This document shows positions 9,479-18,606 of a DNA stretch of 46,650 bases, piece after piece. Source of the stretch: Mesotaenium endlicherianum (lineage: Eukaryota > Streptophyta > Zygnematophyceae > Zygnematales > Mesotaeniaceae); assembly GCA_009602735.1 (NCBI GenBank), contig WELA01009042.1:219280-265929 (forward strand), read 5' to 3'. A program made the position numbers and the translations under genes. Position 1 is the first letter of the stretch. Every line of letters begins with the position of its first letter. The notes below the pieces were generated by a model. The model was not told the DNA's origin. It did no database searches and saw only the letters and a list, made by a program, of their open reading frames with translations.

Positions 9479-11284
9479 ACTTGTTGTCGCCTCGACAACA
9501 TTAAACTGCATAAATTTTAAATAAGGGAACTGAACCTGACCAGCCTCCCTTACTGACTGCCTCTTCAGCATGTCACCTTGAGGGGTTGTTCCTGGGGCTT
9601 CAGGGTCAGGAGATGGAGATCTGGACCTAGATCTGGACAGCCCTCTAGGTCTGTCAGCTGGCCTTCTAAAGAACCCTGTTTGCTCTAAAGTTGGGCCTCG
9701 AGGAGAACGAAGGATGGTAGCCTGTTCTTCAACCACTTGGGTGTTGATCCCCACATAGACAGGCATTCCAGTAGAATGCTGAAATACATTGGCTAGAGGT
9801 ACATGCCCCTGAGCGGAGGGGGAGGCCGGCATACCTCTGGCCCACCGGCGTGTCCCTCTTCTGGTACCCCTGTCCTCTGGGGATTTCTGCCTGTGTCTGC
9901 TGCCAAGTACAGTCAGATCAGCTTCTTCCCCTGCTTGGGCAGGTGGGCTGGGGGAGCGAGCGCGGGGTCCAGTTGTCGCCATAACGGGGATCACATTCCA
10001 AATACCTGATCGTGGTTCTTTAGGGAGCGCCCCTGCCTGCCCCTGGGTATCCTGAGTACCTGCTGCTGATGCTTCTCCTCTGCCTTGTTCTTCTTCCTCA
10101 TCCTCCTCATCCTCCTCCTCGGAGAGAGTAGGGGTCTCGTCCACTAAGTCGTCCTGCTCCCTAGTAGACATGGAGTAGTCTACCGACCTCCCTTTCTTAG
10201 GGCGCGCTGGAGGTTGCTTGGCCTTCAGCCTACTGATATCTATCCGGCCTGCATTCTTTGCCCATTTGACAAAGGCATGCTTTCCCTTAGNTGCCCATTT
10301 GACAAAGGCATGCTTCCCCTTAGAGAAGTACTCTCTTCCCCTCCTCCTATGCTCCTTGGTCTCTGCATTCATATTGCTCAGGCATCCATTCAGCCTGGGG
10401 TCCCAAGGGGCAATGTGAGGTGGTAGGATGAGATAGCCGTCTAGGCCATAGTGGAAGTCATCCGGTTGGGCTCGGTCACACTCCTGCTTCTTATTTGTGA
10501 CGGTCATCCACCTCCAGTCTGTTGGCTGCTGGTAGTACTGGGGTCCGTGCTCAGCCTTCCTCAGTTTACACGGGAACCAGTGGGGAGAGAACATCTGCTG
10601 TCCTGCTTCCCTGGCCAAGTACTCCCAGCTCCTTCTCTCAACTTCATTGTAAGCTGGCAGTAGTGTGAGGTAGAATACCGTATCCTTAAAGCTATCGGGC
10701 CGCATGCTCACCATCCGGATGAGTCTCTGATCTCCCACTATTCCCGGTATGGGGACCGGCTTGTCCTCTGAATCATCTGCGAGATACCGGGCCTGCTCTG
10801 CTGTATAGCCCACCATCTTAGCATAATCTTCGTAAAGGACCACGCCGGTGTGTGTCTCGATGTACCTGTTCAGTGCTGTAGCTCCTTCCTTCTGTAGCAG
10901 TGTTGTCTGTTCCAGCCTGATCTCCTGGGCTGCCAGCAATGCTTCCTTCAGGTTATCGAAGTTTTGGCCACCCACCACAGTATACCTGTAAGTGGCCAAG
11001 CTCTTCTGTCTGTCCGCTTCCATCTTTTTCCTTTTCTCCTCTTCTGCCGCTGCCGCTTCTTCTTGCTGTTTCTTCTGTCTCTCCTCCTCAGCCTTCCTGA
11101 GGTTTTCCGCTTCCTGATCCTTCTTCCTCTGTGCCTCTTCTGCCGCCTCTTGTTGTTTGCGGACCCTTTCTTGTTCTCTCCTGGTGAGGGACGTCGCCGC
11201 CAGCTCCTTCTGGTATTGCTCCATTGTCCTCCTGGCTTCTTCTGCCTTGCGCTTTCTGTCCTCCTTTTGTGTGGTGGGCGCCAT
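9476..11284 (-). CDS. Element 2 third ORF (accessory protein, unknown function)
   Basis: This ORF of about 600 residues lies between pol and the 3' LTR, the place where env sits in retroviruses. The start chosen is ATG at 11284 (MAPTTQKEDRK); another in-frame ATG lies at 11293. Residues ~5-110 are a highly charged Lys/Glu/Gln-rich coiled coil. A globular middle part (~110-330) follows, with no domain I recognise. After it come an acidic run (SEEEDEEDEEEEQG) and an Arg/Ser/Pro-rich tail (RGLSRSRSRSPSPDPEAP). I see no signal peptide or membrane segment, so it is not an obvious envelope protein; a nuclear or RNA-binding role fits the composition but is only a guess. KGKHAFVKWA is duplicated across the N at 10291, an assembly artefact that keeps the frame. 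A strong splice acceptor precedes the ATG. Confidence 0.75.
   Translation of the reverse strand: MAPTTQKEDRKRKAEEARRTMEQYQKELAATSLTRREQERVRKQQEAAEEAQRKKDQEAENLRKAEEERQKKQQEEAAAAEEEKRKKMEADRQKSLATYRYTVVGGQNFDNLKEALLAAQEIRLEQTTLLQKEGATALNRYIETHTGVVLYEDYAKMVGYTAEQARYLADDSEDKPVPIPGIVGDQRLIRMVSMRPDSFKDTVFYLTLLPAYNEVERRSWEYLAREAGQQMFSPHWFPCKLRKAEHGPQYYQQPTDWRWMTVTNKKQECDRAQPDDFHYGLDGYLILPPHIAPWDPRLNGCLSNMNAETKEHRRRGREYFSKGKHAFVKWAXKGKHAFVKWAKNAGRIDISRLKAKQPPARPKKGRSVDYSMSTREQDDLVDETPTLSEEEDEEDEEEEQGRGEASAAGTQDTQGQAGALPKEPRSGIWNVIPVMATTGPRARSPSPPAQAGEEADLTVLGSRHRQKSPEDRGTRRGTRRWARGMPASPSAQGHVPLANVFQHSTGMPVYVGINTQVVEEQATILRSPRGPTLEQTGFFRRPADRPRGLSRSRSRSPSPDPEAPGTTPQGDMLKRQSVREAGQVQFPYLKFMQFNVVEATTS
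10259..10322. other. Single-N contig join with duplicated ends
   Basis: The roughly 31 bp left of the N at 10291 are repeated, with small differences, to its right. This suggests overlapping contig ends that were not merged. The true sequence probably has one copy, which would remove 33 nt in frame from the third ORF. Confidence 0.75.
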
Positions 11285-11315
11285 CCTGCACATGTAACCA
11301 GGGCACAAGTTAGTA
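11285..11315 (-). promoter_or_regulatory. Branch point and splice acceptor before the third ORF
   Basis: On the minus strand a perfect TACTAAC branch-point sequence (11315-11309) is followed about 25 bases on by ATGTGCAG|G, and the ATG of the third ORF begins one base later. This suggests the ORF is expressed from a spliced subgenomic RNA. One candidate donor is GTAAGG at the gag start (16323-16318). It is plausible but unproven. Confidence 0.5.
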
Positions 11316-11551
11316 GGATATGGACCTTTGTCATAGGGATTGCAGGAAGTATGTTAGTATTTAGTATAGTGGCTTCGCTGCTGTTTACCTTACAGGATGA
11401 TTGCTAAAAGTTGACGTAGTTGCGATGCGCTACACATAAACGTATGAGTGTGTTTTTATCGCTCTCGCTCACTAACTGTCATATATTTTCCCCTCCAACT
11501 TAAATGGAGACAGGACCGCCTGTCACCTTCCCGTGTCAACTGAAATGACAG
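11316..11551 (-). other. Pol to third-ORF spacer with internal polypurine-like tract
   Basis: This holds a second AGTTGGAGGGG tract (11486-11503) that shares AGTTGGAGG and the preceding TTA with the tract at the 3' LTR. It may be the element's original PPT or a central PPT. No other feature is seen. Confidence 0.5.
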
Positions 11552-14500
11552 TTATGGAGGGACTCCAGCGGCCCGAAGGTGGAACCGTGTCAACGCCCCT
11601 TTGGCATTGGTCAAGTGGTCCTTAAACTCCCAAGTGTCCCCAGAGGCATCGTAACCCTTCCATCGAATGAGGTATTTCATGACATATTTAGACGATCGAC
11701 GGACCGAGCGAGCGTCTAAAATCTCATCGACCTCATATTCCTCAGGGTCGCCGTCCCGGACAGCGGGGACCGGTCCCGGTTGGACAGGGAACCGACCTGT
11801 GAACAGTGTATCACCTTTGATGTACGGTTCCAGGAAGGAGACATTAAAGACCGGGTGCCCCTTGTATTCAGCTGACATGTTCAGTTTGTAAGCATTCTGA
11901 CCGACACGACGGACCACCGAATATGGACCGACCCAGACAGGGCCAAGCTTTTTCTTGACCACACCAGGGAGGTACAGGTGCTGAGAATGCAGTTTGACTA
12001 AATCCCCCTTGGAAAATGTCAGTTCCCGACGGTGTTGATTAGCGTATTTTTGTTGGTTTTCTTGGGCCGTGTGCAAGTTTCGTTGGACTTCTGACAGGGT
12101 GTCAGCAAACTCCTGAGTTAACTGGAGGGAGACCGGGTTGTCAATCCCTTCAGGGTGAGTTAAAGATTCCCCTAGCACATCTAAAGGAGACTTAGGGACT
12201 CTACCCAGGCTGAGTTCAAAAGGAGTCTTGCCCGTTGACGCGTGCACCGCACTGTTGACCGCAAACTGAATTTGAGGCAACAGGTCATCCCAATTATCTT
12301 GTTTTTGGTTAATATATGCTCTCAGCACCTCCTGCAGAACTCGGTTAGTTCTTTCAGTCTGCCCATCAGTCTGAGGGTGGTTTGCTGTGCTGAGCAGCTG
12401 TTTGACTCCCATTAACCCCATTAAAGCTCTCCAGAACTTAGAGGTGAATTTTGAGTCTCTGTCTGAGATGATATTAGAAGGGAGCCCATGTTGGCATACT
12501 ACATGGTTGTAAAACTGTCTCGCTGTTTCGAGTGCAGTCACTTTGACAGTTGTGGGGATAAAAATGACCATTTTTGTCAGTTTATCCACGACTACCAGTA
12601 TTGAATCATGCCCGTTGGCAGTTCTTGGTAGTGAGACCACCCAGTCCATGGATATAGTTTCCCAGCGTCCCGCTGGGATGGGTAGCGGTTGCAAGAGACC
12701 TCCGGGTGGTGTGTGCCGAGACTTATTTCTCTGACACTGGTCACAGGACTTGACATATTTCAAGACCTCCCGGGGTAACCCCTCCCAATGATAATGTTTT
12801 GCCAGTTTGCCAACAGTTTTGGCCTGCCCCAAATGTCCACCCAGGAGACTGTCATGAGCTTGACTCAGTAAGAGAGACCTTATTTCCAAGTTATTAGGAA
12901 TGACCAGCTTCAGCCTGCCTGAAGTGGTTTCAGTCACCCAGACCCCTCCCTTGAGCTTATACCCGAGTGCAGTAGCACGACACACACCAGTAGTGGGGCT
13001 GGGCTCAAATGTTGGGTCAGAAAGGTAGGCTTTCCTAAGTTGTTCAAGGAAGGACTTTTTCACCTTTAGTGAAGTGAGTGCACACAGGACTTTATCTACA
13101 GCATGCTGACTAAAGTTCCTTTCTTGCAAGTCAGGTCTTCTAGAGAGTGCATCAGCAGGATTCAACTTCCCTGGTTTGTAGTCGATCTGGACTTGGAACT
13201 GCTCCAGCATCTGGCTCCAGCGGTTCTCCCTCCTCGACAGCTTGGACTTCTTCTGAAAGTGGGTCAGAGCTAGATGATCTGTAATCACCTTAAAAGCTTT
13301 ACCATGTAAGTATGCTCTCCACTGTTTGAGTACATGAATGATAGCTAGCAGCTCTTTATCATGCACTGAGTAATTAATCTCCGCTGGATTAAATTTCATA
13401 GACTCATACAACACAGGATGCCACTCCTGCCGTACCTTACCATCCTTTGTGGTTTTGTCAGCAGGCTGCAACAAAATAGCACCCATGGCAAAATCAGAGG
13501 CATCAGTAACCACCTGCACCGGTTTGCTGGGGTCATACACGGCTAGCACTGGGGCAGAACAAAGGGCATCTTTAAGGGTCTGGAAGGCAGCCTGCTGCTC
13601 TTCCCCCCACACATACCCGATGTCTTTCTTAGTAAGGTCAGTCAGTTTACTGGCCTTTGTGGAATAATTCTCAATAAATCTCCTATAGTAGTTAGCCAAC
13701 CCGAGGAAGGATCTAACTTCAGAGACAGACTGTGGTACTGGCCAGTCCCTTATGGTCTGGACTTTCTTAGGATCCACACTGATGCCCTCTTTACTGACAA
13801 CGTGGCCTAAGAATTCAATACTTTCCTTAAAGAAATCACACTTGCTCATTTTAGCATACAAGTGATTTTTCCGCAGAGTGTCCAGCACTTTCTTTAAGTG
13901 TTCAGTGTGCTGAGCTTCATCTTTAGAGAAAATTAAAATATCATCCAGGAAAACTTGCACAAACTTATCCAAATAAGGTCTGAAAATGTCATTCATAGCA
14001 CCCATAAAGGTAGCAGGAGCATTAGTCAGTCCAAATGGCATCACGTTGAACTCATAGTGTCCATAACGTGTGCGGAAAGCAGTCTTGTGTTCATCCCCCT
14101 CAGCAATTCTGATTTGATGATAACCACTCTTGAGATCTATCTTACTGAACACCTTAGCGCCAGACAGGGTATCAAGCAAGTCCTCGATTCTGGGTAAAGC
14201 ATACTTGTTCTTTACTGTAATTCTGTTCAGGGCTCTGTAATCCACACACATCCGCATACTGCCATCCTTTTTCTTAACAAATAGGATAGGTGCGCCGTAC
14301 GGCGATTTACTGGGAGAAAAGTAACCATTTTCCTCCAGCTCTGCAATACGTGTTTTTAACTCCTCACTCTCAGGTTGAGGAGGTACCTCTCTTAGCAGCA
14401 GACAGAACATTCTGTCTTCCTTCTGGTTCCAGCTTTTGACGAACTCCATTGCATTCAGCAACTTGCATCCTTCTGGAAGCCTCTTCTTTTCCTTCATTTG

Positions 14501-14572
14501 CCATCCACACAGGACAAGAGGAAGAGCACTGGTGGGTGCCAAGTCAGTCTGCCCATCACTGGCTCCTCTCAC
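11552..14572 (-). CDS. pol: Element 2 Pol: RT, RNase H, integrase, chromodomain
   Basis: An uninterrupted frame of 1006 residues is visible; its true N-terminus with the protease is in the N gap. [15 protein letters not shown] (~144-156) and the catalytic FLDD (208-211). RNase H: D357 (TDAS), E407 (KELL) and D432 (TDH), ending with [10 protein letters not shown]. Integrase: HHCC zinc module (H573, H580, C610, C613) and catalytic D643, D704, E740 with the standard D-x(35)-E spacing. Next is a GPY-like segment ([13 protein letters not shown]). A chromodomain (~944-997: [20 protein letters not shown]) closes the protein and would bind methylated histone H3 tails to steer insertion, as known for chromoviruses. 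All catalytic residues checked are present, so this copy may have been active recently. Confidence 0.95.
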   Translation of the reverse strand: MRGASDGQTDLAPTSALPLVLCGWQMKEKKRLPEGCKLLNAMEFVKSWNQKEDRMFCLLLREVPPQPESEELKTRIAELEENGYFSPSKSPYGAPILFVKKKDGSMRMCVDYRALNRITVKNKYALPRIEDLLDTLSGAKVFSKIDLKSGYHQIRIAEGDEHKTAFRTRYGHYEFNVMPFGLTNAPATFMGAMNDIFRPYLDKFVQVFLDDILIFSKDEAQHTEHLKKVLDTLRKNHLYAKMSKCDFFKESIEFLGHVVSKEGISVDPKKVQTIRDWPVPQSVSEVRSFLGLANYYRRFIENYSTKASKLTDLTKKDIGYVWGEEQQAAFQTLKDALCSAPVLAVYDPSKPVQVVTDASDFAMGAILLQPADKTTKDGKVRQEWHPVLYESMKFNPAEINYSVHDKELLAIIHVLKQWRAYLHGKAFKVITDHLALTHFQKKSKLSRRENRWSQMLEQFQVQIDYKPGKLNPADALSRRPDLQERNFSQHAVDKVLCALTSLKVKKSFLEQLRKAYLSDPTFEPSPTTGVCRATALGYKLKGGVWVTETTSGRLKLVIPNNLEIRSLLLSQAHDSLLGGHLGQAKTVGKLAKHYHWEGLPREVLKYVKSCDQCQRNKSRHTPPGGLLQPLPIPAGRWETISMDWVVSLPRTANGHDSILVVVDKLTKMVIFIPTTVKVTALETARQFYNHVVCQHGLPSNIISDRDSKFTSKFWRALMGLMGVKQLLSTANHPQTDGQTERTNRVLQEVLRAYINQKQDNWDDLLPQIQFAVNSAVHASTGKTPFELSLGRVPKSPLDVLGESLTHPEGIDNPVSLQLTQEFADTLSEVQRNLHTAQENQQKYANQHRRELTFSKGDLVKLHSQHLYLPGVVKKKLGPVWVGPYSVVRRVGQNAYKLNMSAEYKGHPVFNVSFLEPYIKGDTLFTGRFPVQPGPVPAVRDGDPEEYEVDEILDARSVRRSSKYVMKYLIRWKGYDASGDTWEFKDHLTNAKGALTRFHLRAAGVPP

Positions 14573-14597
14573 TTTAACTGTACCTCTGCTCCAACAC

Positions 14598-15316
14598 NNN
14601 NNNNNNNNNNNNNNNNNNNNNNNNNNNNNNNNNNNNNNNNNNNNNNNNNNNNNNNNNNNNNNNNNNNNNNNNNNNNNNNNNNNNNNNNNNNNNNNNNNNN
14701 NNNNNNNNNNNNNNNNNNNNNNNNNNNNNNNNNNNNNNNNNNNNNNNNNNNNNNNNNNNNNNNNNNNNNNNNNNNNNNNNNNNNNNNNNNNNNNNNNNNN
14801 NNNNNNNNNNNNNNNNNNNNNNNNNNNNNNNNNNNNNNNNNNNNNNNNNNNNNNNNNNNNNNNNNNNNNNNNNNNNNNNNNNNNNNNNNNNNNNNNNNNN
14901 NNNNNNNNNNNNNNNNNNNNNNNNNNNNNNNNNNNNNNNNNNNNNNNNNNNNNNNNNNNNNNNNNNNNNNNNNNNNNNNNNNNNNNNNNNNNNNNNNNNN
15001 NNNNNNNNNNNNNNNNNNNNNNNNNNNNNNNNNNNNNNNNNNNNNNNNNNNNNNNNNNNNNNNNNNNNNNNNNNNNNNNNNNNNNNNNNNNNNNNNNNNN
15101 NNNNNNNNNNNNNNNNNNNNNNNNNNNNNNNNNNNNNNNNNNNNNNNNNNNNNNNNNNNNNNNNNNNNNNNNNNNNNNNNNNNNNNNNNNNNNNNNNNNN
15201 NNNNNNNNNNNNNNNNNNNNNNNNNNNNNNNNNNNNNNNNNNNNNNNNNNNNNNNNNNNNNNNNNNNNNNNNNNNNNNNNNNNNNNNNNNNNNNNNNNNN
15301 NNNNNNNNNNNNNNNN
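14598..15316. other. Assembly gap (719 N)
   Basis: Unknown bases hide the gag C-terminus, any zinc knuckle and the protease of element 2. The apparent long frames across the gap are meaningless. Confidence 0.99.
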
Positions 15317-16326
15317 GGCTGCTTTATCATGTTCTCCTGGAACTTTTGAGCAAACACAGCAACTGAAGTGGTCTGCTTCAGTGTCAGGGAGATCATCGCA
15401 TAGATAGCTTTCTCCTGCTGGTTGATGACATCAAACTTCTCATGCAACTTCTCGACAAACTCTACCCACGTAGGGTCACCGAGTTGCCGAGCCTTACGCT
15501 CTTCCTTCCAGTAAAGCCACCAGTCTGCGGCACTGCCTTTCAGTAGCGCACCGGTGTGCCTGACCTTCTCGTAATCTTGCAGTTCTGGGTAGTTCTCCAG
15601 CCACTGCTCAACATCCGCGAGAAACTTGATCAGGTAATATTTTCTGTTTCCCTCAGGATCATAGTCCTGGGGAGGTTTCGGCTTGGGCTTACTAGGCCCT
15701 CGGCCACCACCACTAGTGGTGTGAGACCCCAGTTGGTCTCTGTCCCGGAGTAGGGACATTATGATTCTTTTGTCCTCCTGCTGGGACTGATACATGGTCG
15801 CCATTTGCGACTGCATCTGAACGAACAATGCTCCCAAGTCTACATTTTGGGGTGGTAGATTAGCAAATGCAGCAGCAGCATTGGCATCTACTCGCTGAGT
15901 AGTGTCCTCAACAATCCCTCTTGCTCCTGCAGCAGCAATTCCTGCCGCATTCAGCCGGTCACGTATTTGACCTAGGGGTACATTGAGTTGTACGGCAGGA
16001 GGTGGGTTCAGAACATTGGCCCTTGATGCCATAAGTTCTTCAACAGTGCGCTCGTCAGCTGGCTGTCCTTCCCTCCTTTGTATATCTTCAGCGGCCTTTG
16101 CTACTTGTTCAGCTTCTAGTCTGGCTATCTCCTCCTCAGCTTGCTGAGCTGCGACTGAGGCAATAGCAGCTGCCTCATCTGCAGCCTCCCTAGCTGCAGT
16201 ATCCGCTACTGCTTCCGAATAGGTACGGTTTCCCGCTACATGGCTTTCCGCCTGGTTTTCGACATTCTCGTTATCCTGGTTCTCCATGTCTCGGGAGTTG
16301 CTAGTTTGAGACCTTGTCCTTACCAT
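15317..16326 (-). CDS. gag: Element 2 Gag, N-terminal part
   Basis: It starts at ATG 16326 (MVRTRSQTSNSRD), about 20 bases from the primer-binding site. About 335 residues are visible before the gap. An Ala/Glu-rich helical segment (~40-95) would form a coiled coil. A middle linker ends in a Pro/Lys-rich stretch (GPSKPKPKPPQDYDPEG). The capsid-like core of Ty3/gypsy Gag follows, with the conserved pattern LKGSAADWWLYW and WVEFVEKLHEKF. Gag packages element RNA in the cytoplasmic particle. Nothing visible is broken. The start codon overlaps a GTAAGG splice-donor-like sequence. Confidence 0.88.
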
Positions 16327-16344
16327 ACAAAGAAGACTGTGATA

Positions 16345-16359
16345 ACTGCTCCGATACCA
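16345..16359 (-). promoter_or_regulatory. Primer-binding site, initiator-Met tRNA type
   Basis: The minus strand reads TGGTATCGGAGCAG one base inside the 5' LTR. It is close to the TGGTATCAGAGC primer site used by many plant Ty3/gypsy elements, which pairs with the 3' end of initiator tRNA-Met. It fixes the orientation of element 2. Confidence 0.85.
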
Positions 16360-16360
16360 C

Positions 16361-17081
16361 TGAAATGAATCGACTTACCAAATAGGCGATTAACAATTAA
16401 TAAAGATCTTTATATCAGCAAGTAATCTTTATGGTAATTTCCGTTAACTGGTTAAACGGCAAAGGACAATACACTAGCAGTGAATAATACTCGTAAGTCA
16501 AATGCGAGTAAACTAGCATCAATAATGCAAATCAGTAAACTCATACATAAGCAAGGTTAGAAGACAGTGCGTATCAATGGCTTCTCGCCTTGGATTCAGA
16601 TCTCTCTCAGTAAGCTGTACAAGAGAGTTGGCCTCGTTTCCGAATGCCGAACTCGAGAGCAATGCCTAGCATATGTACATGGAATGAGTTTACTGTTCAA
16701 CGGTCAGTGCGATGGCACCGCCTACCCGGGAGTTAACCACGTTGGTAGGACCTCGGTTAACCAAATCCACCGCCATCTCCCATCATCCCGAATAGCCATC
16801 CATCATAGGGATGTCATCTGGCTATTCATCTAGCATATCGCACTTAGATGCATATCAAGGCAGTTCGCTGCTACCGAGTACGGAAGTCAGCTTGCTGTCA
16901 AAGAATGTGTCAGCAAGCTGACTTATATGGACTTTCAGCCTGCTGCTTTCGACGGAGTCAGCAAACTGATAATTATGTAAAGTCCAGCAGACTGACTATT
17001 AACTAAAGTTCAGCAGGCTGAACTTAATTAACTATTATATTTAAATGAATATTATATCGACTAATATACTGATTTATTACA
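16361..17081 (-). repeat. 5' LTR of element 2
   Basis: The LTR is 721 bp with TG...CA ends and is nearly identical to 8746-9464. The primer-binding site lies next to it at 16359. Its right boundary abuts element 3 sequence directly, with no target duplication. Confidence 0.95.
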
Positions 17082-17082
17082 T

Positions 17083-17132
17083 ATGTGGAGCTTGGTTTTT
17101 ATACGACAACCTCGACTCAATAAATCATGACA
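17083..17132 (-). promoter_or_regulatory. 50-bp TATA-bearing repeat, left copy
   Basis: The minus strand starts TGTCATGATTTATTGAG and ends CCAAGCTCCACAT, with TATAAAAA inside. The same 50 bp, with one mismatch, occur at 28262-28311 at the other end of element 3. This looks like the core-promoter part of the LTR. Bases on the far side in each copy are unrelated. Confidence 0.6.
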
Positions 17133-17284
17133 GCTGTCGTGCGTTACGAGGTCGAGTGCGCACCATAGGCATAAGCAACACATCATAGGCAAGTAGGCTT
17201 TGCTGCAATGGAGTCTATAATACATGTGGCGTTATAGCCAAAAAGGGAGTCAAGTCGAAAATGTTTTAATTCCCCCCCCAGCTC
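17133..17284 (-). repeat. 3' LTR remnant and polypurine tract of element 3
   Basis: Just downstream of the integrase/PHD frame the minus strand has GGGGGGGGAATT (17280-17269), the likely polypurine tract. About 130-140 bp then lead to the shared TATA segment. The LTR is cut there by the element 2 LTR, so its R and U5 parts are missing. Confidence 0.5.
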
Positions 17285-17332
17285 TCAGCCTCTAGCTGAT
17301 GGGCTGTGTACGCTGCCTAAGGCTAGCTCACT

Positions 17333-17473
17333 GTAGTCTCCGCAGAACCAATCTCCAGCTGGCACGCGGGCCAGCGGAGGGTCAAGGCAGCCGATGTGGA
17401 AGCCGAGGTTGCAGCTGTCGCAGAGCAGCATCTTGGCCTCCTGGCCAGTGCTGTGACAGATCTGGCACGCCCA
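17333..17473 (-). other. PHD finger region of the element 3 integrase
   Basis: The residue spacing fits the C4HC3 PHD zinc finger, including the Trp two residues before the seventh ligand. The final ligand is lost (Tyr). It lies 16 codons before the stop. It is not a zinc knuckle (spacing differs) and not RING (the His/Cys order and DWFC are PHD-like). Confidence 0.85.
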
Positions 17474-17967
17474 GTCCTTGGGCGGCCGCGCGTCGCGGGG
17501 ACGGACCTGCAAGTCAAGGTTAGGAAGGTGGCACGGCCCACAGTTCTTCGTGTGGTCCTTGTGAAGACGGCCATCTGCGCCTTCCAGCTCCAGGACTCCT
17601 GACGCCAAGGCACGCTTGACGCGCAAAATGACCGGCGAGCTGCTGGTGTCGAGGGTGTTCTTCGTCTGGCGTCGCAGGTACACGAAGTCACTTGCGGAAA
17701 ACTGCAACACCCGCGGATGATAGGCTCCTCCACGAGTCATGGCGTACCTCAGTGTGTCGCGATGCTGTGCAATGCTGAGGTTATCCATGGCCATGGGCAT
17801 CAGGCGCCGAAAGAGCTGAGCACGCTGCCCGATAAGAGCACTCCATGTCTCGGGACTGTCCAAGTCCAAGACGTTCTCGGCCACAGTCCTGGCTGCTGCT
17901 GGCAGGATGGGCTGTCGGCCGTAGAGAAGGAAGTAGGGAGAGTGCGAGGCCAGGGAGGCCTGCTTAC

Positions 17968-18029
17968 TGAATCTGTACCCCATCGCCAGCCAAGGNAAAA
18001 CCTGTACCCCATTGCCAGCCAAGGGAGGG
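17968..18029. other. Single-N contig join with duplicated ends
   Basis: The sequence ctgtaccccat(c/t)gccagccaagg stands on both sides of the N at 17996. This is probably an unmerged overlap that artificially splits the integrase frame. Confidence 0.75.
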
Positions 18030-18606
18030 CGTCGTCCCAATGGGTACGATCGTGGGCAAGGCAGTACTTCCGCAACCCTAGCTTGACGGTCTGCACCATG
18101 CGCTCGACGAGGCCGTCAGCTTGAGGATGATCGCGGGAGGTGGTGCGGTGGTCGATCATAGAGCGCTCCAGCAGCTTCTGAAAGCTGCCCTGGAACTCCT
18201 TGCCCCGGTCGGTCAGCACCTCAGCGCAGCCGCCAAAACAACTAAGGACCTGATCGAGGAAGGCCTGAGCGATCCCCTCGCTGGCCTTGCTGGGCAAGGG
18301 CACGAGCTCGATCCACTTGGACATGTGCTCAATCATCACCAAGACGTAGAGGTTGCCCTGGCAAGACTTGGGCAGCTCTCCAGCCAAGTCAAGCGACCAC
18401 CTGTAGAACAGCCCCTGAATAGGAAGGGGGCTGAGGGCAAGGGTGCGCGCTGTGAAGCTGGAGCGCACACGGTCGCAGAGAGTGCAGCTGCTGACGACAG
18501 CGGCGACGACCTTAGTCATGCCGTGCCACCAATACTCGGCCTGAAGAAGGCTGAGGGTGCGCTTGACACCGAAGTGCCCGAGGGACTCGTGCACTCGGCG
18601 CACTAG

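Larger units (their letters stand above)
8746..17081 (-). mobile_element. Element 2: young Ty3/gypsy chromovirus with extra third ORF
   Basis: This is a near-complete 8.3-kb LTR element on the minus strand. It has LTRs at 16361-17081 (5') and 8746-9464 (3'), an initiator-Met-type primer site, gag, pol with RT-RNase H-integrase-chromodomain, a third ORF downstream of pol, and a polypurine tract beside the 3' LTR. By eye the LTRs differ by eight substitutions and two single-base indels in about 720 bp, so the insertion is recent. A 719-base N gap hides the gag C-terminus and protease. Flanking bases (tggtg on the left, tatgt on the right) do not match, so no target-site duplication is seen. The left flank is element 1 and the right flank is element 3 sequence. 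Confidence 0.92.
17285..18606 (-). pseudogene. Element 3 integrase with C-terminal PHD finger
   Basis: The integrase begins with an HHCC zinc module (H5, H10, C40, C43 counting from 18603) and a complete catalytic core, D72, D132 and E168 with D-x(35)-E spacing. It would insert element DNA into the genome. After the core and a basic stretch comes a PHD finger at 17473-17333: C-x2-C-x11-C-x2-C-x4-H-x2-C-x14-C, with the conserved DPPL and DWFC. PHD fingers bind histone H3 tails, so here it replaces the chromodomain seen in other elements. The eighth zinc ligand is Tyr (codon 17335-17333) where Cys is expected; a single transition explains it. A duplicated join around the N at 17996 breaks the frame artificially. 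Confidence 0.88.

Noticed and set aside
9476..11284. Third ORF as an envelope protein
   Set aside because: No signal peptide, no transmembrane segment and no Cys-rich ectodomain are visible; only the position is env-like.
14436..15407. Long open frames across the N gap
   Set aside because: Most codons are N; they arise from the gap.
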